In this document: in pieces, positions 21,335-23,533 of the stretch | Numbering within the stretch: position 1 is the first letter of the stretch | Layout of the letters: each line of letters starts with the position of its first letter | Assembly (NCBI GenBank): GCA_035461345.1 | Contig: DATHVJ010000070.1 | Coordinates: 1 to 23,533, forward strand | Direction: 5' to 3' | From: DASPWW01 sp035461345 | GTDB taxonomy: Bacteria; Actinomycetota; Thermoleophilia; Solirubrobacterales; 70-9 | DNA length: 23,533 nt | Translations under genes and position numbers: made by a program | Notes under the pieces: generated by a model | What the model saw: only the letters and a program-made list of their open reading frames with translations | Databases searched by the model: none | What the model was told of the DNA's origin: nothing

Positions 21335-21592
21335 ATGCTCAATCCGTTCACCCACCGCAAGATCCTCAACAGGGGGATGCCGGGACGGGCGACGATCGTC
21401 GAGATGGGGGCGCTCGACCGCGGCGGCACCAGCTTCAATCTGCCGATGACGCGCCAGGTCCACGTCGAGGGCATCACCCCGTACGAGGTCGAGGACCAGG
21501 GGATGGTCAAGGCCAAGGACACGGTCGGGCTGTCGGGCTCGATCCCGGTCAAGGTCGACCAGGTGGAAGAACTCCTGGGCGACGAGTCGTAG
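21335..21592 (+). CDS. Small 85-residue beta-rich protein of unknown function
   Basis: It begins MLNPFTHRKILNRGMPGRA and has a strong ribosome site. The pattern G-M-P-G-R-A-T-I-V...Q-V-H-V-E-G-I-T-P-Y-E-V, then M-V and G-S-I-P-V-K-V-D, resembles a small beta domain found in many actinobacterial proteins, where a first strand follows 'G-x-P-A-x-A-x-V', a second carries 'P-Y-x-V' and the last ends 'G-x-x-V-P-V-R-V-D-P'. This is my pattern recognition, not a searched match. There is no signal or membrane segment. It lies 68 nt after the helicase and 3 nt before the SLOG-type gene, so those two are probably co-translated. The frame, codon use and ribosome site make it a convincing gene. Confidence 0.75.
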   Translation: MLNPFTHRKILNRGMPGRATIVEMGALDRGGTSFNLPMTRQVHVEGITPYEVEDQGMVKAKDTVGLSGSIPVKVDQVEELLGDES

Positions 21593-21595
21593 TCG

Positions 21596-22084
21596 ATGGC
21601 GCGGAGGCGGCCGCAGGTCGCCGTCTCGGGCGGCGGGGTGGACCCGCCCGGCGACGTCCTCGACACCGCCGCGGAGGTGGGCGAACGGCTCGCCGAGTCC
21701 GGGATCGCGGTCGTGTGCGGCGCCCTCGGGGGAGTGATGGAGGCAGCCGCCAGGGGCGCGGCCGAGGCCGGCGGCGACGTGATCGGGATCGTGCCGAGCG
21801 CGGACCCCGCGGACGCGAACCCCTACTGCACCCACGTCGTCGCGAGCGGTGTCGGCCACGCCCGGAACCTGGCGGTCGTCGCCTCCGGCGACGCGGTGAT
21901 CGCGATCGGCGGCGAGTGGGGGACGCTGTCGGAGATCGCCTTCGCCCGCGAGCTCGGGCGCCCCGTGATCGCGCTCCGGACGTGGACGGTTCGCGGAACC
22001 GGGCCGATGGAGGACGCGCCCGGCATCGTCCCCGCCGCGTCCCCGGCGGAGGCGGTCGACGCGGTCCAGCGCGCTCTGTCGTGA
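21596..22084 (+). CDS. SLOG/LOG-like Rossmann protein (TIGR00725 type)
   Basis: 162 residues. 'QVAVSGGGVDPPGDVLDTAAEVGERLAESGIAVVCGALGGVMEAAARGA' and 'VIAIGGEWGTLSEIAFARELGRPVIAL' form the P/G-G-x-G-T-x-x-E nucleotide-binding pattern of the LOG/DprA-like fold. The group includes lysine-decarboxylase-named LOG phosphoribohydrolases and the TIGR00725 proteins sometimes linked to molybdenum cofactor; the shorter TIGR00725-type layout fits better here. It probably binds or cleaves a nucleotide. The ATG at 21596 lies 3 nt after the previous stop. The family is clear but the reaction is not. Confidence 0.82.
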   Translation: MARRRPQVAVSGGGVDPPGDVLDTAAEVGERLAESGIAVVCGALGGVMEAAARGAAEAGGDVIGIVPSADPADANPYCTHVVASGVGHARNLAVVASGDAVIAIGGEWGTLSEIAFARELGRPVIALRTWTVRGTGPMEDAPGIVPAASPAEAVDAVQRALS

Positions 22085-22275
22085 TCAGCCGGTCGGCTGC
22101 CCGAGCCACCTGACCGGCGCCAGATGGACGTCGCCGGGCCGAGCAGGCGCTCGGAGCCTTCCGGCCACGAGCTCAGGCGCAGCTCGCACTGCACCAAGTC
22201 GGGGCCGAGCTCGTAGTCCATAGATTCGACCTGGGCGGGGTCGGGCTACGACAGGATCTCGGGGACCTTCGACAT
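22085..22275 (-). pseudogene. Decayed small ORF, interrupted by a stop and a frameshift
   Basis: On the minus strand ATG 22275 opens MSKVPEILS, then an in-frame TAG, then PDPAQVESMDYELGPDLV and further codons to about 22140 (...SSWPEGSERLL). Third positions there are over 90% G/C. After that the G/C-third signal moves to another frame, which reads RPGDVHLAPVRWLGQPTG and stops at 22085. A single lost gene with one nonsense change and one frameshift would explain this. From ATG 22221 an uninterrupted shorter ORF exists. I do not recognise the family. The rest of this gap to the tRNA holds only the tRNA's possible promoter. Confidence 0.35.
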
Positions 22276-22311
22276 GCCGCCGGCCCGCGCTCCCGTGCCC
22301 AAGCCGGGCGC

Positions 22312-22317
22312 TAGCCT
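22312..22317 (+). promoter_or_regulatory. Candidate -10 (TAGCCT) of tRNA-Phe
   Basis: TAGCCT (TANNNT) ends 10 nt before the first base of the mature tRNA, leaving a 3-4 nt 5' leader for RNase P to remove. A -35 was not recognised. Confidence 0.3.
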
Positions 22318-22327
22318 TAGCCCGCGC

Positions 22328-22400
22328 GGCGAGGTAGCTCAGTTGGTAGAGCACACGACTGAAAATCGTGGTGTCGCCGGTTCGATTCCGGCCCTCGCCA
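22328..22400 (+). tRNA. tRNA-Phe (anticodon GAA)
   Basis: 73 nt. The acceptor stem GGCGAGG pairs with CCTCGCC with discriminator A; the D-arm is GCTC-AGTTGGTA-GAGC; the anticodon arm is CACGA-CTGAAAA-TCGTG, with GAA in place; the variable loop has 5 nt; the T-arm is GCCGG-TTCGATT-CCGGC. All stems pair fully. CCA is not encoded, so it is added after transcription. It runs towards the convergent NTF2-like array. Confidence 0.97.
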
Positions 22401-22577
22401 TCCGGTAGCCAAGCCGTTCGCGACCCCCTTCGTGGCACGTCGCGTTCCTTGGGCGATTTGACCTCCAGGGCCGCGCTGGGGGTTTGAACTCCCCCGAATC
22501 CAGCGGCGGTGTGCCGCTCGCCCTGCGCCGTTGTACTTGCTCAATCAGCGCAGCGACTCCGTCGTCGCCCACATCGC
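22401..22577. other. Gap between tRNA-Phe and the NTF2-like array, with one G/C hairpin
   Basis: This 177-nt stretch has no convincing gene. GGGGG-TTTGAACT-CCCCC at 22478-22495 is a 5-bp hairpin that could help end transcription from both convergent sides, although neither side has a T-run. It also looks like a tRNA T-arm, but no other tRNA arms surround it. The minus strand is open through most of the gap and through the tRNA, which is the usual false ORF across a tRNA. Confidence 0.4.
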
Positions 22578-23372
22578 CTACTCTCGCAGCCCGGCGGCTT
22601 CGAGGGCTTCTTGGGGGTTGAAGTATGCGCGCACCCTCCGGGCCAAGCCTCGATCGAATTCGAACACGTAGGCAATCGGCTGCTCCAAATCGATCCCGCT
22701 GGCGTCGCCGCGGACTCGAACGTGCCCGACGGCGACGACCGTCTCGCCGACGCTGCGAGTCTCCAAGACGTCGATTGTCAGCTCCCACACCGAGTGAAAC
22801 TCGTCCCAGAATCGCCGCAGCCCCGCGGTTCCGCGGTACACCGAATCCGAGCCCTCCACCCGTCGGGCCACCTCGGAGGTCCACTCGATCTCGGGATGGG
22901 CGGGCGCCAGCCAAGCATCAAGGTCACCGCGGTTCCAGGCGTCGATACAGCTGCGAACTTTTTCCACGTTCTCCTGCGGCATCGCCTTCTCCCGGAGCCC
23001 GGCGGCGTCGAGGGCCTCCCCTCTTTCACTGAATTCCTCGACACGGACGACCTTCCGGTTGCGCATCGTGTAGACCTCAAAGAGGCGCGCCTGGACTTCG
23101 ACTCCGCTCGCCTGGCCACGGGCCCGGAAGCGAGCCATCACGAACACGTGGTCTCCGGCGCCGATGACCTCCTCCACCGTCGTCTCGGGCTCCTCCCACG
23201 CTTCCTTCCAACGCTCGTGGTTCTCCCGCACCGCTTCGATGCCGTACAGCGGGCCCTCTTCCACCGTGATCATCACGACATTCGGGTCACTGAGCGACCG
23301 GATGTGATCGAAGTCACCACGCGAGTAGGCGTCCCAGATCTCGCGCACAACCTCGACGTTCTCCCGCGACAT
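22578..23372 (-). CDS. Tandem-fused double NTF2/SnoaL-like protein
   Basis: 264 residues made of two complete paralogous domains. Domain 1 (1-130) opens M-S-R-E-N-V-E-V-V-R-E-I-W-D-A-Y and ends F-S-E-R-G-E-A-L-D-A-A-G-L-R-E-K-A; domain 2 (131-264) opens M-P-Q-E-N-V-E-K-V-R and ends N-P-Q-E-A-L-E-A-A-G-L-R-E. Each has the helix-helix-strand start, the Y-R-G / Y-G turn and the beta sheet of the family. The join keeps a GGGAG ribosome site and ATG 22982, so domain 2 might also be made on its own. The first start is ATG 23372, with GGAG 8 nt upstream in the end of the previous gene. The ligand is unknown. Confidence 0.88.
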   Translation of the reverse strand: MSRENVEVVREIWDAYSRGDFDHIRSLSDPNVVMITVEEGPLYGIEAVRENHERWKEAWEEPETTVEEVIGAGDHVFVMARFRARGQASGVEVQARLFEVYTMRNRKVVRVEEFSERGEALDAAGLREKAMPQENVEKVRSCIDAWNRGDLDAWLAPAHPEIEWTSEVARRVEGSDSVYRGTAGLRRFWDEFHSVWELTIDVLETRSVGETVVAVGHVRVRGDASGIDLEQPIAYVFEFDRGLARRVRAYFNPQEALEAAGLRE

Positions 23373-23377
23373 CGCCT

Positions 23378-23533
23378 TTACTCCGACTGCCCCGCGGCTT
23401 TAAGGGCGTCGCTTTCGTCGTAGAACTCCCGGAAGCGCGCGATCTGGCCATCCCGGAAGGTGAGCAGCTCGTGGTTGACCGAGCGGACCTCAGCGCCGCT
23501 CATCGCGCCCCTGGCCACCTCGAGCCCGACGAC
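23378..23533 (-). CDS. NTF2/SnoaL-like protein, C-terminal part (runs off the window)
   Basis: The last 51 residues of a third paralogue are visible: '...RSVNHELLTFRDGQIARFREFYDESDALKAAGQSE', matching the final strands and the A-L-x-A-A-G end of this family. The stop TAA at 23378-23380 is 5 nt before the ATG of the fused gene, so these genes form one array read on the minus strand. The N-terminus lies outside the window. Confidence 0.8.
   Translation of the reverse strand, partial: VVGLEVARGAMSGAEVRSVNHELLTFRDGQIARFREFYDESDALKAAGQSE

Noticed and set aside
22478..22495. GGGGG-TTTGAACT-CCCCC as part of a second tRNA or an integrase attachment site
   Set aside because: It resembles a T-arm, but no acceptor, D or anticodon arm lies around it, and no copy of the tRNA 3' end or an integrase gene was found.
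22339..22914. Minus-strand ORF of 191 residues crossing tRNA-Phe, ending in an A-G-I-E-P-A-T-P-R-F-S peptide
   Set aside because: That peptide is the familiar false translation of an antisense tRNA; the remainder overlaps the NTF2-like gene in another frame.
1..23533. CRISPR array, phage or insertion sequence genes, toxin-antitoxin pairs, rRNA
   Set aside because: I looked for regularly spaced repeats, transposase or integrase motifs, small paired toxin/antitoxin genes and rRNA stretches and saw none.

Overview
The window is high-GC DNA (roughly 70% by eye) from a single bacterial chromosome. I infer an actinobacterium, most likely class Thermoleophilia (Solirubrobacterales/Gaiellales type). 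The reasons are strong G/C third-codon bias, frequent GTG/TTG starts, several NTF2/SnoaL-like paralogues beginning MS(K/R)ENVE, and many genes that appear leaderless (a TANNNT -10 element 6-9 nt before the start codon and no Shine-Dalgarno). No phage, insertion sequence, CRISPR array or rRNA was seen. There is one tRNA.

Layout. 1-3367 (+): 3' part of a luciferase-like flavin oxidoreductase, a degenerate FkbM-like methyltransferase, and a complete GH15 glucoamylase/trehalase-type hydrolase. 3368-3472 (-): a possible 34-residue ORF. 3587-5055 (+): an apparently collapsed nucleotide-sugar locus, with a half-length WecB-like epimerase, the isolated UDP-binding tail of a WecC-like dehydrogenase, and a conserved membrane protein. 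5110-8369 (-): a tight cluster of HAD dehalogenase-like hydrolase, sulfotransferase, NTF2-like protein, RpiB-like isomerase and RibD-type reductase. 8452-10481 (+): sucC-sucD, the succinyl-CoA synthetase of the TCA cycle. 10488-10706 (-): a relic of an NTF2-like gene. 10758-11858 (+): a PLP aminotransferase.

11869-16348 (-): a metal-uptake block. A DtxR/MntR-family regulator lies upstream of a three-gene ferric-type ABC transporter (binding lipoprotein, fused permease, ATPase). An inverted repeat resembling an iron box sits in the transporter promoter. 16390-17181 (+): an SDR oxidoreductase. 17178-17990 (-): a HAD phosphatase, divergent from an unusual dihydropteroate-synthase-like gene (18008-18922 +). 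A MrfA/YprA-type DEAD/DEAH helicase follows, overlapping it by 8 nt, and then an 85-residue protein and a SLOG/LOG-fold protein. Two inverted copies of a 33-nt palindromic repeat bracket the helicase. The right end has a decayed ORF, tRNA-Phe(GAA), and a tandem array of NTF2-like genes on the minus strand, two of which have fused in frame.

No wholly new system is evident. The most interesting points are the perfectly symmetric divergent leaderless promoter at 17991-18007, the repeat pair around the helicase, the DHPS homologue lacking the STRPG-type loop, the acidic metal-site residues of the DtxR-family regulator beside an iron-type transporter, and the visible gene-fusion event in the NTF2-like array.
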